The position numbers and the translations under genes were made by a program. DNA of 64,000 nt, from the NCBI GenBank assembly GCA_039707655.1, contig CM077668.1, positions 64,063,086 through 64,127,085 on the forward strand, written 5' to 3'. The notes beneath the pieces are model-generated. The model did not search any database, had not been told where the DNA came from, and was given only the letters and a program-made list of their open reading frames with translations. The first letter of the stretch is position 1; every line of letters begins with the position of its first letter. This document shows positions 1 to 12,499 of this stretch, in pieces. This DNA is from Elymus sibiricus. Lineage: Eukaryota > Streptophyta > Magnoliopsida > Poales > Poaceae.

Positions 1-420
1 AATTTTTCTGGGTAGATCAACATGGTTGTATGGAAAATTTTTTCCTTTAAAATATGTTACAATATAGATTTATTCCAAATAAAAGATGGCCATGCTTACC
101 AAGTAAAAAATGTTGCATAGCTTCAAATTTTTATTTTGGTACATAAAAATGCTTTGCAAAAATTTTGTGACTCCAAAAATGTAATTTATTTTGTGACTCC
201 AAAAATTCTGTGACTTTATTTTGGTACATGGAGAAGATGTAATTTTTTATCATACTTTTTTTTGAGCAACCGGCAAGAGCATTGCCTATTCATATAGAAG
301 GGGGGAGGCGAAAAACCAAATATGTATAGGGGGCACACGTTTCGAAGGGGCCGTGGCGAATCCTATAGTATAGTCACAGACATCAACCAATGCCCGCTGT
401 GGGCAAAGGTCCGGCAAATA
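1..420. other. AT-rich flank, no gene seen
   Basis: AT-rich sequence with short internal repeats, such as 'ttttggtacat' and 'tgactccaaaaat' each occurring more than once. The 'gactccaaaaattctg' wording resembles the Athila-type internal sequence nearby at 905-1389, so it may be another decayed piece of such an element. No coding region or terminus was found. Confidence 0.3.
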
Positions 421-477
421 CTCTCTCTCTCTCCGGGTCAGTCCACTGGATCAACGAAATGCCTTTGGACGGTTGCC

Positions 478-520
<43 letters not shown>

Positions 521-555
521 GGTCAGTCCACTGGATCAACGAAATGCCTTTGGAC
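421..555. repeat. (TC)n microsatellite with a duplicated 38-bp flank
   Basis: Two TC tracts, a short one ending near 432 and a longer one at about 481-517. Each is followed by the same 38-bp block starting ccgggtcagtcc (433-470 and 518-555). The duplicated unit is 85 bp, so this looks like a local tandem duplication of tract plus flank, probably by replication slippage or unequal exchange. Small frames read through the tract are translation artefacts. Confidence 0.8.
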
Positions 556-835
556 ATTCCTCCTTCTGCCATACGAATCCGCGCGAGATCTTATCCAACT
601 TGCGCAGGATACACTTCGGTGGTGCGAGAGCCGTGAGATGGAAAGTAGCAATGGCGGTGAGGACTGACTTGGCCAGGGCAGCTCGGCCAGGCTTGTTAAG
701 GTGCTTGCCAATCCAACCAGGCAACCTGCCAGCGGTCTTGTCGATGAGGGGTTGGAAATAAATCTTGCGCAGGCACCAGAAGTGAAGCGAAATACCCAAG
801 TATCGTCCAGGGAAGGAGGCAATCTTGGCCTGGAA
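518..835 (-). pseudogene. LINE (L1-type) reverse transcriptase fragment
   Basis: Minus-strand translation gives a stretch typical of the C-terminal part of plant non-LTR retrotransposon reverse transcriptases: a 'FPGRYLGISL' motif, then 'PLIDKTAGRLPGW', 'AGRAALAKSVL'-like wording and an 'RKLDKISRGFVWQ' segment. Only about 100 residues remain. There is no endonuclease, no YADD box and no poly-A tail in view, so this is a truncated remnant. Its 3' side runs into the duplicated microsatellite flank. Homology is recognised by eye; a protein search would settle it. Confidence 0.6.
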
Positions 836-904
836 GGTTGATAGGATCTCTGTGAGATCGAAGTTGCCGCAATGAATAGGATAGTTCAGAAAATTTATCC
901 AACT

Positions 905-1389
905 TGCGCAGTATTGTGACTCCAATAATTCTGAAAAAGTAGGACACTGCAGAAAATTTATTATTCGGTACTGTGTAAACATTTCAGCAATTGATCATGT
1001 TCCAATACAGAATGAAAACTCAGACACTGGACGCAAGGTTTCTGTTTCTGTACAGAACCTAATAAACAAGTAATTTGCAACATCCCAAAGGTTTAACTTG
1101 GCACTTTATTGAAAGAAAAGATACAAAACATGATTACTACAGTAGAACTAATCATGTAGACACACAAAAACAGTAAGGATAAATATTAGGTTGCCTCTCA
1201 ACAAGCGCTTTTATTTAATGCCTTTTAGCTAGGCATGATGATTTTAACGATGCTCACATAAAAATAGAAATTAAAACATAAAGAGAGCATCATGAATCAT
1301 ATAGCAAACACATTTAAGCCTAACCCACTTCCTATGCATAGGAATATTGTAAGAAAACAATTCATTGAAGCAGAAAGTAACTAGCATAC
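905..1389 (-). mobile_element. Athila-type element, internal fragment
   Basis: Contains 'caacaagcgc' and 'agctaggcatgatg', matching the post-coding region of the two larger Athila-type elements (15060-15100 on the minus strand, 23066-23110 on the plus strand). The 'cactggacgcaa' wording also recurs at about 14870. No LTR is attached and both ends are undefined. It is probably a truncated remnant in minus orientation. Confidence 0.55.
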
Positions 1390-1850
1390 ACTGGTGCAGA
1401 GACGTCTTATACAAACGGTTTTTACCCCCTTTCTGCGACAAAGTTTTAAAACGTCGCCTTGCCTGTGTGTGCGATAGGGGGGGGGGGGGGGTCCTTCCCA
1501 CACGACCCAGAAACCGTCGGCGATAGGGCCTCCGGTCACACATGCGGGGCAAAAAGCGCTCGTGTGCGATCGGGCGAGCCATCACAGACAATTATACTGG
1601 CCCAATCGTTTCTGTTCGTATGTATATCCCACACAGTGAATCTCAGAAAAACGTTTCCGTTCATATGTACATCACACACAATTTTTATGTGGAAACGTTT
1701 GTGCAAGGTGGCCTAACGCAAACATTTGTCGGGCGGAAGTCGTGTGTGATTATTCATTGATCCAACACGGCTACTTTCTAGAAACCGTGTGCGTTGTTTG
1801 AGGTCATCGCCCACAGTGTTGTCTGGGAAACCATCTGCAATACAAAAACC
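1390..1850. mobile_element. Probable CACTA-type transposon end
   Basis: Begins with CACTGGTGCAGAGACG and is followed by repeated short subterminal motifs of the type gtgtgcgat (several copies in both orientations between 1465 and 1800), a pattern typical of CACTA subterminal regions. It also contains a G17-like homopolymer near 1480. No matching CCAGTG terminus was found, so it may be truncated, or the other end may lie beyond the nested block. In the second case the B3 gene could be cargo of this transposon. Confidence 0.35.
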
Positions 1851-2097
1851 CAATAAGCAGGCTAATTGGCCTATTATTGATAATGCATTTAGTAATCAAA
1901 CTGACATTTCATATCAAACACACCATATGTTTCATAGCCGTATTACGGTAACCAGGATTTCATAGTTGAATTACATCAGAGTACAACATCACATAGCTTC
2001 AGCACTCAGTTACACCATATACGCATATAGCTACCTACGACATTACACAACAGCATCAAGTTTCACATGCAACATCTAAAACCTTTGAAAAATAGCA

Positions 2098-2225
2098 TCA
2101 TACACGGTAAATAGACAGATGAATCTCATCTGGAAAACTGCTGAAGCGGAAGGCGAATATTGAGCCTTCAATGATGTTGAATGTCCTTGCAACTTTAGGC
2201 CAGTGGCTATGGATAATTGCCCGCC
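2098..2225 (-). pseudogene. B3-domain gene, last exon, 3' half (disrupted)
   Basis: Minus-strand open sequence ending in a stop at 2098-2100. It encodes the C-terminal half of a B3-type DNA-binding fold, with 'IIHSHWPKVARTF' and 'FAFRFSSFPDEIHLSIY', which matches the G-W-x-x-F...G-D-x-x-x-F pattern of plant REM/B3 proteins. Its 5' side stops exactly at the 5-bp target duplication (2226-2230, CAACC) of the 43-kb Copia insertion. The same exon resumes at 45603. Removing the insertion and one TSD copy gives a continuous frame: 124 nt on the right plus 128 nt on the left equals 84 codons. The sequence at 1851-2097 would be its 3' flank. Confidence 0.65.
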
Positions 2226-2230
2226 CAACC

Positions 2231-4176
2231 TGTAGGGTAACGCAACAGAAAACAATTTTTTTTCGACCTATGCACCAACCCAGGATCACTATGAAGATTT
2301 ATACAAGGTTTGATCTAATCGTTACCGACTCGAAACGCAGCGGAAGGTGAGTCGGTGGAGATCGTCGGTGCAGATCCCCGCAGCTAGGATTTTACAGCCT
2401 CCCAACCGCGAGGATGTTCTCTCTCGGATAGTCCCTCGGGCGGTCCCTCGAACAGCCCTTCGGGAGGCCCTCAGACAGAAACTCGACCAGTCCCTCGGAC
2501 AGTCCTTCGGGAGGCACACGGACAGAACCTCGGACAGAACCTCAGCCTATCTCCCAAACTAAGATCGAAAATATGACGTCTCTATCGGGTTGCACACATA
2601 CAGTGTCAGCTATCCGGCAGGGCTTCGCCGTCCAGAACTAGGCCCTACCGAAGACTAGACAGCCTTCCGGCTCTACGAAACTATTTCGTGTGAGGGAGAG
2701 AGAGATGGCAGATCATGCATGCCTTGTGTTTGAGAGAGATTGAGTGAAATGGAGAGCTCTCTCCACCTCTATTTATAGTGGGAGGCAAGGGGTAGAGGGC
2801 CACTTGGAAATACCAAAATGCCCATACAAAATGTCCTTCATAAGGGCAAAATGGGGTGGCTAGTGGAGCTCCATGGAGGAGCTCCTCCCATGGCTGCTCA
2901 CCACGTGTGGGCCCCCCCAAAAAGGGGTCCCACCACCCCATGTCATCCCCCAAAGCCCCAAAAGGTGGCTTTCCAAAAGCCACCAAAAGGGGGTTGTACC
3001 CTAATAGTGTTACACTATTCACTATACTATACATGACAACTTTTTCATGAAATATTTTCAGTGTCTGAAAAATCCAGAAAAATTCCGGATGGTCGAGAAC
3101 ATTTTCGGCACCCACTAAAAAAAATCTTGACTCGTTCCGAAACATTTCCGGTATGTAGTTTGTCTCCGAAACGTTTCCGGTTTTACTCTCTGAAACTTTT
3201 CTGTCGTCTCCGAAACTTTTTTGGAAAAATCTCTCTAACTCCTTGTCTATTACTTAGCAGATAGATGACCCTTAAGTGTGTGACCCTATAGGTTCGGTGA
3301 AGTATAGACATGACTGGAACTCTTTCCGATCAATGATCAATAGCGGAACCATGGACATCCATATTGATCCCTATACCCACACGAATGAATATTCGAGTGA
3401 ACCTGTAGTTGCCGTGTGCTATTCCTGTTGCTTCGCGATATGTTACAAACACCCGAGGTGAGATTTATCGGCATCCCCGTGGATCAACAACTTTGTCCAC
3501 TATGTCAGTTTCCTCGTTATCGGTTTTGTTCTCTTTTCTCGTTTCCGCGTTCCGACATCCTTGTGATCAAATCACACTGTCTCTGGCCAGACGATGATGG
3601 ATACCGTAACACCGAGAGGGCCCAAAGAATATCTCTCCATCGTCGGAGGAGCAAATCCCAATCTTGAGCTATCTAGTTCCTTGTCATACTTTTCCATGAA
3701 CCCGTAAGCCGCCGTAATAGCCACCCTTTTACGGATGACGTTTAACAAACCCCAAAGTTCATGAAGCAAGCATGAAGGAACTCGATAGTCTCATGGTCTA
3801 AGGAATTATGCAAACGTTAACTTTCTCTGTGTTACTTACCATTAACTCGTGACGAACATATCTCATAGCATAACATCAATCGGGTCGATTCAACACAAGT
3901 GTTCTTCTAACATTGTGTCCTCAAAGTTGCCGGCATAGACATGCCCATGATCAGGAAAACGTGATCATCATGCAACACTTGAGCCAGTCTTAGAGGCTTG
4001 ACTAGGAATACTTTTTAACGTTTATTATTCCACACGTGCACATGGGTTTTCCTCAAAGCCTTTATGGATATACGGGCTCGGGAACCATAGCAGTTATAGC
4101 ACGGAATATAAACATAATTACGAACATGGAGATAAATAATAACATTTATTATTTCCTCTAGGGCATATCTCCTACA
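2231..4176 (-). repeat. 3' LTR of the old Copia element
   Basis: 1,946 bp, from tgtagggtaacg to ctcctaca; its partner at 43658-45602 is 1,945 bp. The minus strand carries a TATA box at 2767-2778 (reads CTATAAATAGAG), mirrored at 44183-44194 in the partner. Many small differences separate the two copies, consistent with an old insertion. Confidence 0.9.
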
Positions 4177-6595
4177 GACTCCCACTTGCACTAGAGTCAA
4201 TAATCTAGTCACTGCTAATGCACTTTACACCTATGGCAGACCGGTGTAAAAATATGCTTCGCTTGTGGTATAGTCTTTTTCCAACGGAACTGACAACTTC
4301 AGGTCCGTGTGTATCTTTGCATATCCTTACGTTTTCATGCTTTCACAAAATTCATATTTTGTGTGGACTTGGCTTTGTATATATGTGAATCACTATTCGA
4401 ACCTTGATTCCTCAGACTGAGCTATGGAGCAACTATCTACAATAGTGTTCCATTGACCAAAGGCATCTTGGAACCATACTAAGTTCATGAATGAACTGTA
4501 AGATTCAACATCTTGTTTGTCACTTCTAAAGTGGCAACATGCTTAGCCTCTGTTATAGAATTCGCCACAGTAACTTGTTTTGAACAATTCCAACTTACTG
4601 TGCCACCATTTTGTGTATCAGACAAAACCCTTAATTTAAATCGAAAATCACGTGGAGCATTGATGAAGACTGTATCGATGTAACTTCTTACAATGAACTC
4701 TTCATAATCTCCGCTTGCGAGAAAACATGTCATCAGTGCTACTTTAGTACTCGACGACATTTTTCACTGCTGTCCTATGATCAATATTTTGATCACTTTG
4801 GTATCTTTACTCGCAACTTCTTGAGAGTACTGAACATATCTGGTTGTTTTTACATACCATGGAATACATGATTAATCCAAACACAAATGTGTGTGGAACC
4901 TCCATCATGTATTTTGCTCATCAGTGTTTTAGGACACCGAGTCTTGCTAAAACTCTTTCCATGTGACTTTGGCAAGAATCACCCCTTAGCGTTCTTATGC
5001 TAAACTGTTCTAGCTTCTTGTCAATATGTATTTTTAGTTTAGCCTATTAGGCAATTTTATCTCCATAGATAATTATGCCTAATACCGAGGCTACCTAGCC
5101 CAAGCACTTCATCAAAAAAACTATTTCTCAATGAAGTCCTAATTCGTGTCAAGAAATTTATATTTATTTCTAATTAACAATGTGTCAAGCACACAAGGTT
5201 TTAGAAATATTATTATGCTCCCACTTACTTTCTTGTAACCACAAGCATCTTCGCTATCCTTTGATGAAATCAAACTCTTTTGACTATTTCATCAAAACGA
5301 AGATTCCAACTCCATTATGCTTGCTTCCGTCCATTATTGGAACTTTGAAGTTTGCACACTTACCAGCATCCTCTGGATCGACAAAATACTTTGGACTGTA
5401 TCACATACAAATCCTTGATTGTATTTCCATCTCATGGAAATCCTTTTGTCATCCATGTATCATATCTCATGACTGAAATATGTATTAATTGCTAGTTAAT
5501 TCCTTGAATTTGTTATAAGCAACAAGTCGAGCTTTATGGATAAAACATTTTTATCTGTATCAGTTTATAGTTCCATTAATATTTGTTAGACTTTAAGTCT
5601 TCCGAAGGGTTCATCAAGATATAATCTTGAATTATTTATATGGATACTATCTCAGATTATATTGACATTTAGCCAATTCCAGAGTCAGGGCCCATCAACG
5701 CTTCCTTGATTTTCGTAGGTATAATGTTGTGTAACAACAATATCTCGTTTGCGCACCTGAGAGGTTTGCACGAGTTTTGCCTACGTGGTTCTGCTGCAAG
5801 TTCAATCGAAGTCCATACATCTCATGTAGAGGCTTCTGTATCAGTCGCAGTAGCAAGCTCTGGAATTACTTCCAAGGTTTCTTTCCTTTGACCTGATGAA
5901 AGGTACTGTTATCTTGTCGAGTTGCACTGTCCTCCCACTCACCTTTTTGCAAGAACCATTTTCTTCAAAATCACACCGCTCTTTGTGGCAAACCTTTTGC
6001 CTCGGTATAGTGATGGAGGAATACCCAATAATTTGGGACAACCTACAAAGTAGCACTTGTCTGATTTGGAATAGGTTTGTAAATATTTTACACAAGCCCC
6101 ATATTCCAAATGTTAAGAAAAGACATAACATGGTTGGGCGTACCATACCATGGCATCATTTCAACAGATCTGATGGCACTCTTTTCAGTGTAAAAGCTGT
6201 AGTCTCTAAAGCATTACTTTAAGAGGGATAATGGCAAATTGATTTATGTCATCTTTGATCTTACCATGTCATAAATGGTTTGTTACATCTTCACGGATAT
6301 TCCACCCATGGTGGTGTTCCGGGAGGTGTAAGTTATGAAACTCTTTTCACAACTCATTGGACATTCGCTAAACTTGTAACTCAAATATTCTTTTCCGCAA
6401 TCTAATTGCAAAAACATAATTTTCTTGTTACAATAATTTCTACTTCATTCTGAAAACCTTTTGAATGATTTCAAAGGATCCAGACTAATGTCTCATTAAG
6501 TAAATATCCATATATCCACTTGAGTCATCACTGAAGATAGACAAATCCCACTGCTAGCAACAATAGCTGTTGGAGTACACACATCAAAATGTATG
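4177..6595 (-). pseudogene. Decayed Copia pol (RNase H, RT, part of integrase) of the old element
   Basis: Minus-strand remains of the 3' half of a Copia polyprotein. At 4485-4760 a degenerate RNase H is readable ('GGTVSWNCSKQVTVANS'), compared with the intact 'GGAVSWCSSKQSVVADS' in Angela. DNA at 5250-5420 parallels the reverse transcriptase of Angela (56240-56400), and 6430-6590 parallels its integrase region (57507-57690). Stops and indels interrupt all frames. The segment ends at the target site (6596-6600, ATCAC) of the Athila-type element inserted here. Confidence 0.75.
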
Positions 6596-6600
6596 ATCAC

Positions 6601-8157
6601 TGCTACTTGTAGACTGCGTTGGTATTTCCCCGAAGAGGAGAGGATGATGCAGTATAGTAGAGGTAAGTATTTCCCTCAGTTAAGAACCAAGGTTATCAAT
6701 CCAGTAGGAGAACCAAGCAAGATCCAGTGAACAGCACCTACACACACAAAAGCAAACACTTGCACCCAACGCGAATAAGAGGGTTGTCAATCCTCTTAGT
6801 AGTTACTTGCAAGGATTTAGTCTGATAGAGTTAAATTGATAAAGTAAATTACTAAACTAAATAAAAGTAAATAAATTGCAGCAAGGTATTTTTTATGTTT
6901 TTTATATGATAAAGATAGACCCGGGGGCCATAGTTTTCACTAGAGGCTTCTCTCTTGAGTGCAGAAACATACAGTGGGTAAACAAATTACTGTTGGGCAA
7001 TTGATAGAAAAGCAAATAATTATGACGGATTCATGGCAATGATCATGTATATAGGCATCACGTCCGAGACAAGTAGACCGACTCCTGCCTGCATCTACTA
7101 CTATTACTCCACTCATCGACCGCTATCCAGCATGCATCTAGAGTATTAAGTTAATAAAAATAGAGTAATGCCTTAAGCAAGATGACATGATGTAGAGAAG
7201 CAAATTCAAGCAATATGAATAAACCCCATCTTTTTATCCTTAATGGCAACAATACAAATACGTGTCATGTCCCTTTCTGTCACTAGGATTGAGCACCGCA
7301 GGATTGAACCCATCACAAAGCACCTCTCCCATTGCAAGATAAACCAATCTAGTTGGCCAAACCAAATTGATAGATCGGAGAGAAATACAAAGCTATATTT
7401 AATCATGCATAAAGGAGTTCAGAGAAGACTCAAATATTTCTCATGAATAATCTGATCATAAACTCACAATTCATCGGATCCCAACAAACATACCACAAAA
7501 GAAGATTACATCGGATAGAACTCCAAGAACATCAAGGAGAACATGGTATTGAAGATCAAAGAGAGAGAAGAAGCCATCTAGCTACTAGCTATGGACCCGT
7601 AGGTGTATGGTAAACTACTCACACATCATCGGAGGGGCAACAAGGTTGATGTAGAAGCCCTCCGTGATCGATTCCCCCTCCGACAGAGTACCGGAAAAGG
7701 CTTCCAGATGGGATCACGGAAGAACAGAGGCTTGCGGCAGCGGAAAGGTTTTTTCTTCTAGCTCTCTGATGGTTTCCTAATATTTGTGAATTTATAGGAG
7801 TGGAATTAGGTCAAACGGAGCCACGAGGGCCCCACAAGGCATCAGGGCGTGCCCCCCTCCTGGGGCCGCGCCCTGTTGCCTTGTGGAGGCTTCGTGAACC
7901 TTCTGGCCTCCTCTCCAAGTCTCCAGGGTCTCTTTTGTCCAGAAAAAAATCTCCAAAAAGTTTTGTGGCATTTGGACTTCGTTCGGTATTGATTCTCTGA
8001 AAAGCCAAAAACAAGCAGAAAACAACAACTGGCACTGGGCACTAGGTTAATAGGTTTGTCCCAAAAAATGATATATAATTGCATATAAAAACATCCAAGA
8101 TTGGTACTATAATAGCATGGAACAATCAAAAATTATAGATACGTTGGAGACGCATCA
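6601..8157 (-). repeat. 3' LTR of the minus-strand Athila-type element
   Basis: 1,557 bp from TGCTACTTGTAG to GCATCA (minus strand TGATGCGTCTCC...CTACAAGTAGCA). Closely similar to 16120-17675, to the solo LTR at 46746-48269 and, in reverse orientation, to the LTRs of 20128-32052. The reading frames inside it are incidental. Confidence 0.92.
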
Positions 8158-9647
8158 AGCATCCCCAAGCTTAATTCCTGCTCGTCCTCAAGTAGGTAAA
8201 TGATAAAAACAGAATTTTTGATGTGGAATGCTACCTAACATGTTTCATGATGTAATCTCTTTTACGGTATGAATAATAAGATCCAAATGATTCAAAGTAA
8301 TAGTCTATAATTTGCTATAAAGACATCAATACTCAGGCATACTAACAAACAATCATGCCTTTCAAAATAACGATGCTAAAGAAAGTTATCCCTACAAAAT
8401 CATATAATCCTGTCATGCTCCATCTTCTTCACACAAAGTATTTATCATGCACTACCCCGATGACAAGCCGAGCAATTGGTTCATACTTTTTAACGCGCTT
8501 TAGCTTATTCAACTCCCACTCAATACATGAGCGCAAGCCATGCATATAGCACTATGGGTGGAATAGAGTGTGGTGGTAGAGGTAAATAAGAGAAGTCAAA
8601 AATAAGAAGATAGTCTCACATCGATGAGGCTAATCAACGGGCTATGGAGATGCCCATCAATTGATGTCAATGCAAGGAGTAGTGATTGCCATGCAACGGA
8701 TGCACTAAGAGCTATAAGTGTATGAAAGCTCAACATGAAAACTAAGTGGGTGTGCATCCAACTTGCTTGCTCATAAAGACCTCGGGCATTTGAGGAAGCC
8801 CATCATCGGAATATACAAGCCAAGTTCTATAATGAAAAATTCCCACTAGTATATGAAAGTGACAAAATAGGAGACTCTCTATATAAAAACTTGGTGCTAC
8901 TATGAAGCACAAGTGTGGAAAAGGATAGTAACATTGCCCCTTCTCTCTTTTTCTCTCATTTTATTATTTTATTATTATTTTTCTTCTTTTTTTCATCCGG
9001 AGTCTCATCCCGACTTGTGGGGGAATCATGGTCTCCATCATCCTTTCCTCACTGGGACAATGCTCTAATAATGATGATCATCACACCTCTATTTACTTAC
9101 AACTCAATATTACAACTTGATACTAGAACAAAAATATGACTCTATTTGAATGCCTCTGGCAGTGTACCAGGATGTGCAATGATGCTAGCGTAACATGTAT
9201 AAAAATGATGAACGGTGGCTGAGCCACAAATACTATGTCAGCTATATGATCATGCAAAGCAATATGACAATGATGATGTGTGTCATATAAAAAAACGGAA
9301 TGGTGGAAGTTGCATGGCAATATATCTCGGAATGGCTATGGAAATGCCATGATAGGTAGGTATGGTGGCTGTTTTGAGGAAGATATAAAGAGGCTTATGT
9401 GTGATAGAGCGTATCATATCACGGGGTTTGGATGCACCGGCGAAGTTTGCACCAACTCTCGATCTGAGAAAGGGCAATGCATGGTACCGAAGAGGCTAGC
9501 AAATTGCGGAAGGGTGAGAGTGCGTATAATACATGGACTCACATTTGTCATAAAGAACTCACATACTTATTGCGAAAGTTTATTAGCCCTCGAAGCAAAG
9601 TACTACTACGCATGCCCCTAGAGGGATAGATTGGTAGGACAAGGTCC
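8158..9647 (-). other. Athila-type element interior, non-coding (3' side)
   Basis: Starts with 'gcatccccaagctt', the sequence that precedes the 3' LTR in this family, and has no domain-bearing frame. It holds a pyrimidine-rich stretch at 8938-8995. It corresponds to the region 25269-26344 of the plus-strand relative. The last five bases before the next insert (9648-9652, ATCGC) are that insert's target duplication. Confidence 0.7.
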
Positions 9648-11039
9648 ATCGCTGTGACGGCCCTGACTCGACCGTGCACTAACCATACACGCAAATGCGC
9701 ACGATCAAGCCCAGGGACTCATTGGAAGATATCACAACACAACTCTAGACACAAAGTAAAATAATACAAGCTTTATATTACAAGCCAGGGGCCTCGAGGG
9801 CTCGAATACATAAGATCGAGTTACACAAGAGTCAACGGAAGCAACAACGTCTGGGTACAAACATAACTAACAAGGTTGCCTTAAGAAGGTTGAGCAAAAC
9901 AACGATAACTAGATCGAAAAGGCGCAGACCTCCTGCTTGGGAGCCTCCTATCTACTCCTGGCCGTCGGTCTCCACATAGTAGTAGACTCCGTCGGGGTAG
10001 TAGTAGTCGTCGGCGGGATCAGCGGACTCCGGGGCTCCGTCATCTGATCGCAGCAATCGGGTAGGGGAAAAAGAGGTAGCAAAGCAACCGTGAGTACTCA
10101 TCCAAAGTACTCACAAGACTTACATCAGATCTATGCTAAGTATGCATCGATATCAAAGGAAAGGGGCTGTATCTGTGGACTATACTACAGAAATGCCAGA
10201 ATAGAGGGGAAGGCCTAGCCTATTGAAGACTAGCATCTTGCAGCGTCTTGCAGCAACAAAAGAGAGTTGAATAACATAACATGTAGTAACAAATATATAT
10301 TAGTAATGCCCAGAGATCCTTCCTCGTCTACCCCGCGAGGAAGCAACCCCGGAGCCATAATATCAATTTAGTATCACAAGTATCCAGTTCTAGTTGTAGT
10401 AGATCGGGATACAACTCCGAGCGTCCTGTTACCGTGGACACGGCTATTCGAATAGATAACTTCCTTGCATGGGTGCACTACTGTTACCCAACACACTCGA
10501 TTAACTCTGGCTGGACACACTTTTCCGGGTCATGCCCGACCTCGGCTGATCGACACGACGTAGTCCTACCGAGGCTTCGCAGAGAGGTCCCCGCCGGTCT
10601 ACATCCTAAGCGCTCAGGGGTCTTGGGCCCATCGCCCTTTGCACTCTGGGTCGTTGCGCGCAGGGTCAGCCTCACCACATTGTGCTTGTGGGTATCTGCT
10701 GTGGCCCGGCCGCAATGCTGAACTGGATGTTTGACAGAGCTTTCGGCTGATACATACGGCGTCGAGGGCCCCATTAAACCATTATCCCGCGTGGTGGTAG
10801 TGCGTATAGGCCAGTGGCCAACTCAGATCAAATACCCAAATCCGTTAGTGAATTATTAGGAGATCGCGGAGACGACCAGTGCTTCGGCCGTTTCGATGAG
10901 GTATCTCGCGGACCACGACCAGGGACTAGGCCCACCTCTCTCTTAGGCAGTCTCCACCTGCCCTGTCACTCCGACTACAGTGTAAGTTTCGTGTCGGCTG
11001 TCGGGACAAGTCCCGAGCTACCACCACATCCTGGGTGGT

Positions 11040-11410
11040 ACCGCTAATAGCCAGGTGCCACAGGACTCTCTCGCGGGTTCCCTTGGGGTCGACCCGTCTT
11101 CAACATTATCTCGCGGGTGCTCTTGGAGCCGACCCGTCTTTAACAATGGTATGAGGTGAAGTTCAAAGTACCCGTGTGTCCATAACATCGTGGGGAATCC
11201 GAGGAGTCACCCTCGATGGATTCCCACTCGATGTAACCGTCAAGGTGAACTTGGAGGAATCACCCTCGATGGGTTCACACTTGAGGGGCTGCACGACAGA
11301 GGCCTCATCGGAGGTGGTGAAAGAGGAATCACCCTCGATAGCCCACAACCGACTAGCTACGCTGCGGAGATATCATCAGGAGTGAGGTAGGAGGTATCAC
11401 CCTCGGCACT
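11040..11410. repeat. Short interspersed repeats in the 4.1-kb LTR
   Basis: Two copies of 'tctcgcgggt...gacccgtctt' (about 11069-11102 and 11109-11143), followed by four variants of 'gga(g/a)tcaccctcgat' near 11200, 11255, 11328 and 11393. The spacing is irregular, so this is a cluster rather than a true tandem array. Function unknown. Confidence 0.65.
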
Positions 11411-12499
11411 TGATAGTATCCCTGCAGAGCCATACAACTAAGGGGGTGTGCGGTGCTGTGTTCGGTCTTTGTACATCGATCACACTGATCGATTCATCGG
11501 TGGTAAAGCATGGCAACAAGGGCAAGGGTGTGGGGCCAATGATGGATCACTAACCAGCCTACACTAGGCATATAGGACAACATGTAAAGTATCAACATCA
11601 GGTTACAAAATCAGGCTATGCATTAGAATAGGAGCTGTAGAATACAGTAGCAAAATCTAATGCAAGCACGTGAGAGAAAGAATGGGCGACATAGGAATGA
11701 TCAAAGGGGTTTTGCTTGCCTGGAAGCTCTACTGAAAAGGAAGAAGGGTAGTCGGCGATGTAGTCGTACTCAGGAGCAGCGTCGGTCTCGGGGTCTACCG
11801 GAGAGAAGAGGGGGAAGAAACAATAAATATAAAGCAAACACAAGCAACACAAAGCATGACACGGCAATATGCTGTGCTAGGGGTGACCTAACGCAGTGCT
11901 ACACGTTACAGACGGAGCGAGAAAATATCTGGGAATATTTTCCCGGATTTAGGCAATTATCGGACAGACGATCCGGAGGGGAAGGTTCCATGTTTGATAG
12001 GTTAGAGGGGTGTGGCAGGTATGTGGATGGCATATTCGGATTCGTCTTATTTTTCTGATCATTTTTCATATATAAATTATTTTCATCCGAGTTACGGTTT
12101 ATTTTATATGATTTTTCAAAGTTTTAAACAATTTTTGGAATTTCTGAATTAATTTTATTCGAATTATTAAATAGCTAAATTGCTATGGGTACCCGAAAAT
12201 GTACCCAGCAGAGTGCAACAATGGCTGACCAGTGGGGCCAGGGGTGTGCTGAGTCAGCAGTCAACCAGTCAGGGTCAAGGGGCCCACATGTCATTGACTG
12301 AGGGCCATCCCAGTCAGCATTGACTGGTCAACTGGGTCCAGTGGGACCCAACTGTGAGTGGCTGTTATACTAATCAAATCTTATCCATTCAAATAGTGTT
12401 CTGGACCCACATGTCATTGACTGTTAGCAGTTTTAATTAAATAAACCTAACACTAATCGCTACAGTAAAAGGGGCCCACTGTTAGTGGCAGGTTAGTGT

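Noticed and set aside
322..761. Ser/Leu-repeat frames over the TC microsatellite
   Set aside because: Translation of a dinucleotide repeat in three phases; no coding evidence.
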